DNA from: Paenibacillus peoriae
GTDB lineage: Bacteria > Bacillota > Bacilli > Paenibacillales > Paenibacillaceae
Direction of reading: 5' to 3'
DNA length: 64,000 nucleotides
Assembly: GCF_022531965.1 (NCBI RefSeq)
Contig: NZ_CP092831.1
Location: 1,826,001 to 1,890,000, forward strand
Part shown: piece after piece, positions 52,622 through 61,279 of the stretch
Position numbering within the stretch: position 1 is the stretch's first letter
Layout of the letters: the number at the start of each line of letters is the position of its first letter
Notes under the pieces: model-generated
Databases searched by the model: none
What the model was told of the DNA's origin: nothing
What the model saw: only the letters and a program-made list of their open reading frames with translations
Program-made: the position numbers and the translations under genes

Positions 52622-55276
52622 ATGGATAAACTCATGCTTATAGATGGTAACAGTATCATTTACCGGGCGTTTTTTGCTATGCCACCGTTAACGAATTCGA
52701 GCGGACAGCAGACGAACGCGGTGTATGGATTTACGACGATGTTATTGCGGCTCTTGGAGGAGCACAAACCAACACATATGCTGGTTGCCTTCGATGCCGG
52801 TAAAATAACGTTTCGCCATAAAGGATACGAGGATTACAAAGGTGGACGGGAGAAAACACCGCCAGAGCTGTCTCAGCAATTTCCGTTGCTGAAAGAGCTA
52901 TTGACCGCTTTTGGCATTGCCCAGTTTGAACTGGATGGCTATGAGGCGGACGATATTATAGGCACCCTGTCCAAGACAGCGGACGAAGCCGGTTTCAATG
53001 TGCTGGTCGTGACCGGGGACAAGGATATGCTTCAATTGGCATCAGACCATGTCACAGTCGGCTTGACCCGCAAAGGGGTTACTGAGGTGGAGACGTATGG
53101 ACCTGAGCAAATTCAGGAACGATATGGGCTGAAGCCGCTGCAAATTATTGACCTTAAGGGCCTGATGGGCGATACGTCGGACAATATTCCTGGTATTCCC
53201 GGCGTAGGTGAAAAAACAGCGCTCAAGCTGTTGCATCAATACGGTTCAGTCGAAGAAGTGCTGGCGCACACGAATGAGCTGAAGGGCAAAATGAAAGAAC
53301 GTGTTGAGACACATGCTGACGATGCGCGAATGAGCAAGGATTTGGCGACCATTTATCGGGATGTAACGTTGGACAAGAAGCTGGAAGATGTGGCCTTCGG
53401 CGGGCTGCAAGCAGAAACGGCCGGACCAGCTCTGGCGAAGCTGGAGTTCAAGTCCTTGCTGGAGCGTTTATCTTTTTCAAGTGAGGTTGGCAGTACTGGG
53501 GTAGACGTAGAGGAAGCCGCGGCTGACGTAACAGTGCTGGATCAGCAGCGGATTAGCAAATTGGTAGAAGTGTTGGATCATGTGGATGTGCTGCATGTTG
53601 AGACGCATGGCGATAATCCGCATCATGCTGACATCGTAGGTCTGATATTTGCCGCAACGGGACAGCAGTTTTTTATGACACTGGATGTACTGCAAAGCGA
53701 TACAGCTACACCTATTCGCGAATGGCTTGCTGACCCTGAACGCAAAAAACGCGGTCATGATCTGCATCGTACGGATTTGGCTTTACACTGGCATGGAATT
53801 GAGTTTGCAGGTGCCGAGTTTGATGTGCAATTGGCAGGGTACTTGCTGGACCCAACTGATGCAAACCAGACATTGAGCGGATTGGCAGCCAAATATGGCT
53901 TGTCTTCGATCCGTCCTGACGAAGAAGTGTTCGGCAAAGGAGCTAAATATAAAGTTCCTGACGTGGACGTGCTGTCTGATCATGTGGCGCGTAAGGCAGC
54001 GGTGATTGAAGCTTTGGTGCCTGTGCAGCAGGCTGAGCTGGAGAAAACGGAAATGCACAGGCTGTTTCATGAGCTGGAGATGCCGTTGTCCCGCATTTTA
54101 GCGGATATGGAGAAGCAGGGCATTTTGGTGAACGTAGAAGAACTGCGTGCTTTGGGTAAAGAATTTGAAGCCCAGATCGCAACGTTGGTGAACGAGATCT
54201 ACAGCATTGCCGGAGTAGAGTTCAATCTGAATTCGCCTAAGCAGTTGGGTGAGATTTTGTTTGATAAACTGGGTTTACCTGTCATTAAAAAGACGAAAAC
54301 GGGGTACTCGACCGATGCGGAGGTACTGGAAAAGCTGGCCCCCTATCATGATATTGTACAAAACATTTTGCAGTACCGTACCATTGCCAAACTCCAATCG
54401 ACGTATGTTGAAGGATTGCTTAAAGAAATTTCGGAGAAAACGGGTAAGGTGCATACGTATTTCCGGCAGACAGTTGCAGCAACTGGACGCTTGAGCAGTC
54501 AATTTCCGAATTTGCAAAACATTCCGATTCGTCTTGAAGAAGGTCGCAAAATCCGCAAAGTATTTGTTCCGTCCGAACCGGGCTGGTCTATTTTGGCGGC
54601 AGACTACTCACAGATTGAGCTGCGGGTGCTGGCTGATATTTCGGATGATGAACGTTTGAAGGAAGCCTTTGTCCACGATATGGACATTCACACCAAGACC
54701 GCATCCGATGTGTTCGGTGTAGCAGCGGAAGATGTGGACTCCAATATGCGGCGTTCTGCGAAGGCAGTCAACTTTGGGATTGTCTACGGGATCAGTGATT
54801 ATGGTCTGTCACAAAATTTGAATATTACGCGGAAGGAAGCGGCTCGCTTTATCGACCAGTATTTTGATGTGTTCCAAGGCGTTCGCCGTTACATGGATGA
54901 TATTGTGAAGGATGCGAAGCGGGACGGCTACGTAAAAACGCTGTTGGAACGCAGACGCTATTTGCCGGAGATTAACGCCAGCAATTTCAACCTGCGTTCA
55001 TTCGCCGAGCGTACAGCGATGAATACGCCGATTCAAGGCACCGCAGCCGATATTATCAAGTTGGCGATGGTACAGATGGATAAAGCGCTACGTGAACGTA
55101 ATCTTCGTAGCAGAATGCTGCTCCAAGTACATGATGAGCTTGTATTCGAGGTTCCGCCTGAGGAAATGGAAACGATGAAAGAGCTTGTCCCGGCTACCAT
55201 GGAAGCTGCATTAAAGCTGGCTGTGCCGCTCAAAGCCGAAGTAAGCTATGGCAGCAATTGGTATGAGGCCAAATAA
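52622..55276 (+). CDS. polA: DNA polymerase I
   Basis: 884 residues. The N-terminal 5'-3' nuclease (about 1-290) has LIDGNSIIYRAFFA, EADDIIGTL, TGDKDMLQL and DNIPGIPGVGEKTA (HhH). The central 3'-5' exonuclease domain (about 300-470) lacks the DxE motif (the strand reads VLHVETHGDN), so proofreading is probably lost, as in Geobacillus Pol I. The polymerase part has YFRQTVAATGRLSSQFPNLQNIPIR, ILAADYSQIELRVLADIS (catalytic Asp), RRSAKAVNFGIVYGIS (O helix) and QVHDELVFEV. ATG follows GCGAGGTGC. Followed by mutM as in Bacillus. Confidence 0.93.
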   Translation: MDKLMLIDGNSIIYRAFFAMPPLTNSSGQQTNAVYGFTTMLLRLLEEHKPTHMLVAFDAGKITFRHKGYEDYKGGREKTPPELSQQFPLLKELLTAFGIAQFELDGYEADDIIGTLSKTADEAGFNVLVVTGDKDMLQLASDHVTVGLTRKGVTEVETYGPEQIQERYGLKPLQIIDLKGLMGDTSDNIPGIPGVGEKTALKLLHQYGSVEEVLAHTNELKGKMKERVETHADDARMSKDLATIYRDVTLDKKLEDVAFGGLQAETAGPALAKLEFKSLLERLSFSSEVGSTGVDVEEAAADVTVLDQQRISKLVEVLDHVDVLHVETHGDNPHHADIVGLIFAATGQQFFMTLDVLQSDTATPIREWLADPERKKRGHDLHRTDLALHWHGIEFAGAEFDVQLAGYLLDPTDANQTLSGLAAKYGLSSIRPDEEVFGKGAKYKVPDVDVLSDHVARKAAVIEALVPVQQAELEKTEMHRLFHELEMPLSRILADMEKQGILVNVEELRALGKEFEAQIATLVNEIYSIAGVEFNLNSPKQLGEILFDKLGLPVIKKTKTGYSTDAEVLEKLAPYHDIVQNILQYRTIAKLQSTYVEGLLKEISEKTGKVHTYFRQTVAATGRLSSQFPNLQNIPIRLEEGRKIRKVFVPSEPGWSILAADYSQIELRVLADISDDERLKEAFVHDMDIHTKTASDVFGVAAEDVDSNMRRSAKAVNFGIVYGISDYGLSQNLNITRKEAARFIDQYFDVFQGVRRYMDDIVKDAKRDGYVKTLLERRRYLPEINASNFNLRSFAERTAMNTPIQGTAADIIKLAMVQMDKALRERNLRSRMLLQVHDELVFEVPPEEMETMKELVPATMEAALKLAVPLKAEVSYGSNWYEAK

Positions 55277-55347
55277 GATATTTCAATGAGTAGATAGTCC
55301 CAATTTGACGCTGCTTCCGTTATAATATAGGGTGAGGTGAAGACATC

Positions 55348-56178
55348 ATGCCGGAATTACCGGAAGTAGAAACCATTAAACGAACGCTAAACGAGCTTAT
55401 CGTTGATAAACATATAGATCATGTCACTGTGAATCTGCCGCGGATCATTCAACGGCCCGATGATATCCACGCTTTTGCCATGGAATTGGCTGATCACCGG
55501 ATTACAGGGGTGGAGAGACGCGGAAAGTTTCTGCGGATTTTGCTGGACGGGCTGGTGCTGGTCTCCCATCTTCGAATGGAAGGGCGATATGGATTATATT
55601 CACAACATGATCCTGTGGAAAAGCATACCCATGTCATCTTTCATTTTAAAGATGGTACGGAGCTGCGTTATCAGGATGTGCGCCAGTTTGGCACGATGCA
55701 CTTATTTCCAGCAGGACAGGATTTGCTGGAAAAGCCGCTGAACAAACTTGGCCTGGAACCGATGGACGAGGCCTTTACACCAGAAATGCTGCGTGCCGCT
55801 GTTGGAACTCGTTCGACTTCGATCAAGGCAGCGCTGTTAAACCAGTCATATGTGGTGGGCATCGGGAATATCTATGTAGATGAATCGTTGTTTAAGGCGG
55901 GGATTCATCCAGCACAGCCAGCCAAAAGCCTAACGGATAGCCAATTTCATGTCTTGCATGAGGCGATTGTCTCCACGCTAGGTGCGTCCATTCAGGTTGG
56001 AGGCTCGTCCATTAAATCGTTCGTGAATGGACAGGGCAAAGCGGGCGACTTCCAGCATCAATTGCAAATCTATGGACGTAACGCGAAGCCTTGCATCAAC
56101 TGTGGTACATTGATCGAAAAATCTGTTGTAGCCGGACGGGGCACACATCATTGTCCGGTCTGCCAGCCTCTGCGCTAA
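55348..56178 (+). CDS. mutM: formamidopyrimidine-DNA glycosylase
   Basis: 276 residues. N-terminus PELPEVETIKRTL with the catalytic Pro and Glu, VERRGKFLRILLD (Lys), SHLRMEGRYGL, NQSYVVGIGNIYVDESLFKAGIHP and IKSFVNGQGKAGDFQHQLQIYGR. The C-terminal zinc finger is CINCG ... HHCPVCQ. It removes 8-oxoguanine. It follows polA by 70 bases, a fixed pair in Bacillales; a TATAAT at 55320 before it may give a separate start. Confidence 0.93.
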   Translation: MPELPEVETIKRTLNELIVDKHIDHVTVNLPRIIQRPDDIHAFAMELADHRITGVERRGKFLRILLDGLVLVSHLRMEGRYGLYSQHDPVEKHTHVIFHFKDGTELRYQDVRQFGTMHLFPAGQDLLEKPLNKLGLEPMDEAFTPEMLRAAVGTRSTSIKAALLNQSYVVGIGNIYVDESLFKAGIHPAQPAKSLTDSQFHVLHEAIVSTLGASIQVGGSSIKSFVNGQGKAGDFQHQLQIYGRNAKPCINCGTLIEKSVVAGRGTHHCPVCQPLR

Positions 56179-56289
56179 ACAGGCGCAGTCACCCCAAGCC
56201 CATCCCTCTCATATATTGTTCCAAGTACCAATACTGCGGAGGATTTCGGTTGTTATAAGACCCTGCCTTCGCAATGGGAGGGAATTGGA

Positions 56290-57081
56290 GTGGCTAATCA
56301 TTGGGGAGCCCTGCTGTTACTGGCATTTGCGCTAAGTTTGGACAGTTTCGGAGTCGGTGTTACATATGGTCTGCGCAAAATGAAAATTCCACTGTTGTCG
56401 ATTGCTATCATCTCCGTATGTTCAGGTTTGGTGATCGGCATATCCATGCAATTGGGCGCATTACTATCTCGTGTCCTGTCTCCTGTATATACGACCGTTT
56501 TCGGTGCTGTCATCCTGATCTGTATTGGCTGTTACTCTTTGATTCAAGCTCTGCACCGCAAAGAGGATTTGCCAGAGGATTCAGTGGAGCCCTCTCGGGG
56601 TCTGCTTCTTACAAAACAGACTGATCCAGCGAGCAGATCTGTTCTTGGGGAGAAGGAGGGTATGGAGAATGCTGATACCGAGTCTTTCCCCAGCTCAAGA
56701 AAAGATCTGTCGGCAGAAGCTTCTGTGGAGCAGCAGGAACGAACAGTATTTTCTCTGGAGTTTCGCAAATGGGGGCTTGTTATTCGGATTCTTCGAAGCC
56801 CGTCTGCTGCGGATATGGACCGTTCCGGCAGTATATCTGCTACCGAAGCGGTTTGGCTGGGTATTGCATTATCGGTCGATGCGTTCGGAGCGGGACTCGG
56901 GGCAGCTATGCTTGGTTTTCAGCCACTGTCTACTGCGCTGGCTATTACGTTATTCAGTGGAACATTTTTGATTGCAGGGATGAAGGCAGGCTTTTTTCTA
57001 TCAGCATTTCGATTTATGAAGGCGCTGGGTGTATTGCCGGCATTATTACTGATTATGATGGGCATATTGAAGCTGTTATGA
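56290..57081 (+). CDS. ytaF: sporulation membrane protein YtaF (MntP/DUF204-like)
   Basis: 263 residues from GTG 56290 (GGGAGGGAATTGGA upstream). Two triple-helix repeats: LLLLAFALSLDSFGVGVTYGLRK in the first and WLGIALSVDAFGAGLGAAMLGFQ in the second, the LxLDxFGxG motif of LysE/MntP-like transporters. A hydrophilic insert of about 85 residues (about 95-180) lies between them and contains DMDRSGSISATEA, an EF-hand-like DxDxSGxI loop. YtaF is sporulation-linked in B. subtilis. Placed between mutM and coaE as there. Confidence 0.82.
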   Translation: MANHWGALLLLAFALSLDSFGVGVTYGLRKMKIPLLSIAIISVCSGLVIGISMQLGALLSRVLSPVYTTVFGAVILICIGCYSLIQALHRKEDLPEDSVEPSRGLLLTKQTDPASRSVLGEKEGMENADTESFPSSRKDLSAEASVEQQERTVFSLEFRKWGLVIRILRSPSAADMDRSGSISATEAVWLGIALSVDAFGAGLGAAMLGFQPLSTALAITLFSGTFLIAGMKAGFFLSAFRFMKALGVLPALLLIMMGILKLL

Positions 57082-57092
57082 GGTGAAAGAGC

Positions 57093-57689
57093 ATGAATAT
57101 CGGATTAACCGGAGGTATTGCTACCGGAAAAAGCACCGTGTCGGCTCTTTTGGTCGCCAAAGGTGCGCTGCTGATCGACGCAGATGCCATTGCCCGGGAA
57201 GTGATGCTTCCGGGGCATCCGGTGTTGGCGGCGGTCATTCAGCATTTTGGACAAGCTATAGTGAACAGTGACGGAACTCTGCTTCGCAAAAAACTGGGAG
57301 AGATTGTATTCGGAGACCCTGCCCAGCGGCAGGCACTTAACGATATTACACATTCTGCTATTCGTGAGGAAATGCGTATGCGCATGGAAGCATTTGAACG
57401 GGAACAGCCGGACAAGCTTGTTTTGGCAGATATTCCGTTACTGTACGAGTCGGGGCTTGAGAGCTTGTACGAGGAAATTATGGTTGTGTACGTACCACGT
57501 GATATTCAGCTCCAGCGTCTGGTGCTCAGAGACGGTCTGACGGAGGAGCAAGCTGGACTTCGGCTGTCCGCACAAATGGATATTGAGCAAAAGAAAAGCT
57601 TGGCCGATATCGTTATTGATAATAGTGGAACACAGACTGAGACGAAGCGACAAATTGATCAATTTTGGCAGCGGAAGGGACTTGCATGA
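57093..57689 (+). CDS. coaE: dephospho-CoA kinase
   Basis: 198 residues. P-loop GLTGGIATGKSTVS, CoA-site segment LIDADAIAREVMLPGHP, RQALNDITHSAIREEM and VLADIPLLYESGL, all CoaE motifs. Final step of CoA synthesis. ATG follows GAGGTGAAAG, 11 bases after ytaF. Its TGA overlaps the start of the lytic transglycosylase gene (ATGA). Confidence 0.93.
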   Translation: MNIGLTGGIATGKSTVSALLVAKGALLIDADAIAREVMLPGHPVLAAVIQHFGQAIVNSDGTLLRKKLGEIVFGDPAQRQALNDITHSAIREEMRMRMEAFEREQPDKLVLADIPLLYESGLESLYEEIMVVYVPRDIQLQRLVLRDGLTEEQAGLRLSAQMDIEQKKSLADIVIDNSGTQTETKRQIDQFWQRKGLA

Positions 57690-58249
57690 ATATTTTGCGA
57701 AAGAAAAGAGTCCTGCTCATTTTGTTTGTCGGGTTTGTCCTGATTCTATTCCTTAATTCAAATTGGATGTCCTGGTTCTATCCAATTCAATATAAGGATG
57801 AGATTCGGCAGTATTCACAGACGTATGAAGTAGACCCATTTTTGGTGGCGTCTATTATCCGTGTAGAAACCAATTTTAAAACCAGTAAGCAGTCACATAA
57901 GGGGGCGCTAGGGCTGATGCAGATTATGCCGAATACGGCAAATTGGATTATGGACAGCGCCCAGATTCAAAAGGTTCCGCTGGACAGCGTCAAGCACGAG
58001 CCTGGCACCAATATTGAGCTGGGAACCTGGTATTTGCATAACCTATCCATAAAGTTTCAGGATAATCCTGTAGCAATCGTAGCTGCTTACAATGCAGGGC
58101 CGGGTAAAGTTCAAGAGTGGCTGGATAAGGGAGTGTGGGATGGAAAGGAAGAGTCCATCAAGCAAATCCCTTTTGGTGAGACACGACATTATGTACAGCG
58201 GGTCATTTATTACTACAGGCAATACACGAAAATTTATAATGATTTTTAA
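57686..58249 (+). CDS. membrane-anchored lytic transglycosylase (SLT)
   Basis: 187 residues from the ATG at 57686, overlapping the coaE stop; GGAAGGG lies 6 bases upstream. One N-terminal membrane helix (about 9-24). The SLT domain follows: EVDPFLVASIIRVETNF (catalytic Glu61), SHKGALGLMQIMPNTANWI, NIELGTWYLHNL, AIVAAYNAGPGKVQEWL and TRHYVQRVIYYYRQY. It cleaves peptidoglycan glycan strands outside the membrane. In B. subtilis the YtaF-CoaE region carries related genes. Confidence 0.87.
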   Translation: MNILRKKRVLLILFVGFVLILFLNSNWMSWFYPIQYKDEIRQYSQTYEVDPFLVASIIRVETNFKTSKQSHKGALGLMQIMPNTANWIMDSAQIQKVPLDSVKHEPGTNIELGTWYLHNLSIKFQDNPVAIVAAYNAGPGKVQEWLDKGVWDGKEESIKQIPFGETRHYVQRVIYYYRQYTKIYNDF

Positions 58250-58285
58250 ATCCAAGTTAATGACATGATGAGCTTTTCGCTTTAA

Positions 58286-58342
58286 AATGAAAAAAGCGTT
58301 GGACAGGCTGTTTTTACCAGCCCATCCAGACACTTTTTCTTG
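58286..58342 (+). terminator. terminator after the SLT gene
   Basis: AAAAAGCGTTGGACAGGCTG pairs imperfectly with CAGCCCATCCAGACACTTTT, followed by TTCTTG. It may also serve the convergent SASP gene. Confidence 0.55.
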
Positions 58343-58365
58343 TTATTTTTGCATTATTACCGCGA

Positions 58366-58590
58366 TTATTGGTATTGACCTGCCAATTGTTGTTCGGCGA
58401 TCGTTACGAGGCGTTTTGTGATGTAGCCCCCGATCGAACCGTTCTCATAGGAAGTCATATTACCTTGGTATCCATCTTGAGGAATGCTGATACCCAACTC
58501 TTGAGCGATTTCAAATTTCATTTGCTCCAGAGCGCCGGAGGATCTGCTGACTACCAGATTGTTGGAGTTGCCATTGTTTCCTTGTGCCAT
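58366..58590 (-). CDS. alpha/beta-type small acid-soluble spore protein
   Basis: 74 residues: SNNLVVSRSSGALEQMKFEIAQELGI with the GPR protease site region (KFEIAQE), then NMTSYENGSIGGYITKRLVTIAEQQLAGQ, the second DNA-binding helix. Standard size. It saturates forespore DNA and protects it. ATG 58590 follows a strong GAGGAGGTG. A sigma-G-like promoter precedes it. It converges with the SLT gene and is divergent from nrdR. Confidence 0.92.
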   Translation of the reverse strand: MAQGNNGNSNNLVVSRSSGALEQMKFEIAQELGISIPQDGYQGNMTSYENGSIGGYITKRLVTIAEQQLAGQYQ

Positions 58591-58621
58591 TGTTGTTCAC
58601 CTCCTCGCGATATGGTAAACA

Positions 58622-58650
58622 TATTATGATCTGTTTTGACAAAATTATTA
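58622..58650 (-). promoter_or_regulatory. candidate sigma-G promoter of the SASP gene
   Basis: Minus strand GTAATA-like -35 (TAATA at 58646-58650) and CATAATA -10 (58622-58628), 17 bases apart, about 30 bases before the start. Fits forespore expression known for this gene class. Confidence 0.5.
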
Positions 58651-58695
58651 CTAAAAGTCTTCGGGAATTTATTGGAAAAAGAAAGTGGTGAGATT

Positions 58696-59163
58696 ATGAA
58701 ATGTCCGTATTGTGCCTACAATGGCACGAAAGTGCTGGATTCGCGACCTGCGAATGATAACAAGTCCATCCGTCGCCGCCGTGAATGTGAGCAGTGTGCC
58801 AGGCGTTTTACCACCTTTGAAATGGTGGAGGAAACCCCTCTCATGGTCATCAAAAAAGACGGCAGCCGTGAAGAGTTTAGTCGTGATAAAATGCTGCGCG
58901 GTCTCATTCGAGCCTGCGAGAAGCGTCCAGTATCCGTCGAGCAACTGGATATGATCGTATCCCAGGTGGAGAATGCTATCCGCAACACAGCAGCCACAGA
59001 AGTGGATAGCCAGCAGATTGGTGAGCTGGTCATGGAACAGCTCTACCCAGTGGATGAAGTCGCCTACGTACGTTTTGCGTCCGTCTATCGTCAGTTTAAA
59101 GACATCAATATGTTTATGAAGGAACTGAAAACACTGTTATCTAAAGATACAGCCAGCGACTGA
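58696..59163 (+). CDS. nrdR: transcriptional repressor NrdR
   Basis: 155 residues from the ATG at 58696 (GTGGTGAG upstream). Zinc ribbon [17 protein letters not shown] ... ECEQC (C3, C6, C31, C34), then an ATP-cone (about 49-139: [30 protein letters not shown]). It senses ATP/dATP and represses ribonucleotide reductase genes. The C-terminal DTASD stop lies in the terminator. B. subtilis YtcG is the same protein. Confidence 0.93.
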   Translation: MKCPYCAYNGTKVLDSRPANDNKSIRRRRECEQCARRFTTFEMVEETPLMVIKKDGSREEFSRDKMLRGLIRACEKRPVSVEQLDMIVSQVENAIRNTAATEVDSQQIGELVMEQLYPVDEVAYVRFASVYRQFKDINMFMKELKTLLSKDTASD

Positions 59164-59183
59164 TCGCTGACTGTATCTTTTCT
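59144..59183 (+). terminator. terminator overlapping the nrdR 3' end
   Basis: AGATACAGCCAGCGA pairs with TCGCTGACTGTATCT around the TGA stop (59161-59163), followed by TTTT. Confidence 0.75.
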
Positions 59184-59223
59184 GGGCCATGAAGGGAGAA
59201 AATTATATTTTTTTATAAAAGTA

Positions 59224-59252
59224 TTGACACAGGGTTAAATATTTTATATGAT
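59224..59252 (+). promoter_or_regulatory. sigma-A promoter of the tRNA pair
   Basis: TTGACA (59224-59229), 17-base spacer, TATGAT (59247-59252), about 40 bases before tRNA-Ala. Confidence 0.8.
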
Positions 59253-59292
59253 ATAGAAGTCGCTTGAAACGTTGATAAAACTTGCTTATGAT

Positions 59293-59368
59293 GGGGCCTT
59301 AGCTCAGCTGGGAGAGCGCATCGCTGGCAGCGATGAGGTCAGGGGTTCGATCCCCCTAGGCTCCACCA
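59293..59368 (+). tRNA. tRNA-Ala (GGC)
   Basis: Acceptor GGGGCCT pairs with AGGCTCC, with the G3-U70 pair that marks tRNA-Ala. Anticodon stem CATCG/CGATG holds the loop CTGGCAG (anticodon GGC). T-arm GGGGTTCGATCCCCC. CCA is encoded. Confidence 0.95.
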
Positions 59369-59380
59369 AACTTTTATTAT

Positions 59381-59453
<73 letters not shown>

Positions 59454-59462
59454 TCCTTTTAG

Positions 59463-59488
59463 AAAAACGGCAGAGATGCCGTTTTTTT
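59463..59488 (+). terminator. terminator of the tRNA pair
   Basis: AAAAACGGCA (59463-59472) pairs with TGCCGTTTTT (59477-59486) around GAGA. Confidence 0.85.
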
Positions 59489-59610
59489 GTTGTTTATAGA
59501 TCTATTCCCAGTCTAACCGAGAACAGTTATGAGTTGAATGAGCGCGTAACTGAATGCACAGAAAACAGATCCTAGCATATTCAAAAGAAGTTTGGAAAAA
59601 ACATCATTGT

Positions 59611-60615
59611 TTAACGCTCACTTACATAATTGGCAAGGATTTCGAGATACTCGTCATTCACCAATTTTCTTGGGGCGAATACGGCTGTTAAAAAAGTTAG
59701 AGATTTTGAACGCGCGATTTTTTCATCCATCATGGAGTGGTCGGCTTCAGGTAAATGAATCACGGACAGTAGCTCTGCGGGGATTTTCTGGTGATAGACT
59801 CGCTCGGTATCCTTTACATCAACATTAATATCTTTTCCAGCCAGAACCAAGAGTACAGGAGAATGGAAGTGACTTAATTCTTCGGTGGAATCAGACAGAA
59901 AATTTTTGCGTATAAAGCTCCATCTTTCTTTGGAAATCATATCGTCAGGATCGGCTATGCTTAGATATTCTTAATAAGAAGCCTGTCTTTTCAGTAACTG
60001 TAGAATCTCTTGATCGTAGTTCAATGTCTTTTGAATTTCTTGCGGAGTAACTCCTTCTCGCTCCAGTTCTTTTCTGGTATTAAATTGTCCTTGGGAAATC
60101 CAGTTCACGGCAGGCGATACAAGGATGCTGAATGCAATATCATGCTCCTCTTTAACGATCTTCGGAATGACCCATCCTGCTTGACTGGCTCCCCATAGGC
60201 CGATTTTTTGCTTATCAATCATAGGTAAGCTTCTTGCCCAGTCTATTGCATATCGGATCTCCTGTGCGCGGTCCTCCATGCTTTGGGCGAGCCAATTGCC
60301 AGGAGCGCTGTTAATACCGGGCTTATTCAGTGACAAGGAGGCATAACCCTTGGAAGCGAACTTTTCCCACAGTGGTTTGTATCCATCATCATAGGTGTCA
60401 TTAATAGGACCATCCCCATGGACAAAAATAACCAATCCAATTTTTCCCGAGTAGTTTTTAGGCAAAGTTAATGTACCTGTTAACAGCCCTTTAGGTGTCG
60501 TGATTTGTATTTTTTCTTCTGTCATCTTGTAGGAATTTTGATATAGAACAATGAGTACCAAGGCAACAGCCAGAGCTGCCGCAATACCAAAAGTAAGCTT
60601 GAGTGTTTTTTTCAA
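59611..60615 (-). pseudogene. membrane-anchored alpha/beta hydrolase interrupted by an in-frame stop
   Basis: Read from TTG 60615 (GAGGAGAGA upstream; overlaps the GNAT stop) the frame gives an N-terminal membrane anchor (TFGIAAALAVALVLIVLYQ), LVIFVHGDGPIND (oxyanion), GLWGASQAGWVIP (nucleophile Ser in GxSxG) and ends at a TAA at 59971-59973. The same frame continues without shift as EYLSIADPDDMISKERW and on to LLVLAGKDINVD (acid Asp) and LPEADHSMMDEK (His), stopping at 59611. So one nonsense codon divides the Ser part from the Asp/His part. Either a real pseudogene or a sequencing error; the truncated protein would be inactive. Third gene of a MerR-GNAT-hydrolase unit. Confidence 0.8.
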
Positions 60616-61262
60616 TGATGCTCTCTCCTCGAATGCAGGTTCTCTTGCCAACTCATCAGATGCCATACAGGCTCCTTGAACCAAAAATGCCGTAACCCAT
60701 TATATTTGGATTGTTTTACTTCAAACGCCAGTTGGTGATACAAACGGATAGCCCCTTGGTTCTTATGCGCTACGTGAAGCGTCAATGCATGAAAACCAGA
60801 TTCAACCGAAAATTGCTGTGCGAAAGCTACAAGATGGCGTCCTATTCCCTGATTACGATGACTTGAACGAATCGCCAAATGATCAATGTAACACTCATTT
60901 GCAGCAGGGGTATACTCTAGCGCATGCATACCTGCCAAAAATTTAAATACATTGAAACAACCAAACTGTTTTAGGAGCGGAGTCAAAGAAATGGGGTTTG
61001 TTTCAGGAAGTGAAGAGTAGGAGGGTTTCCATTTAAGGGAAAGAACACCGATAACTTCTTCGTTTTCTTTGGCTACAAATTGTTTCATAGATGTAGAATA
61101 AGGATTTTGAACCCAAACCTGCATTAACAACTGCTGTATAGCTTGATCCTCTAGTGTAACAAGAGATTGGAATTTTGCTTTAAACGATTCGACTAAAAGA
61201 CTGCAAACAGCTTCATGGTCTTGTTTTTGGTATGCAACAATGTCAAAAGATTTTGCACTCAT
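60612..61262 (-). CDS. GNAT acetyltransferase
   Basis: 216 residues. The acetyl-CoA loop is SSHRNQGIGRHLVAFAQQF (Q/R-x-x-G-x-G) with the preceding CYIDHLAIRS and the following LTLHVAHKNQGAIRLYHQLAFEV. ATG 61262 follows GGAGGGTG. Second gene of the MerR-led minus-strand unit; its TGA overlaps the hydrolase start. Substrate unknown. Confidence 0.8.
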   Translation of the reverse strand: MSAKSFDIVAYQKQDHEAVCSLLVESFKAKFQSLVTLEDQAIQQLLMQVWVQNPYSTSMKQFVAKENEEVIGVLSLKWKPSYSSLPETNPISLTPLLKQFGCFNVFKFLAGMHALEYTPAANECYIDHLAIRSSHRNQGIGRHLVAFAQQFSVESGFHALTLHVAHKNQGAIRLYHQLAFEVKQSKYNGLRHFWFKEPVWHLMSWQENLHSRREHH

Positions 61263-61279
61263 GTAACACCCTCCAAGAT

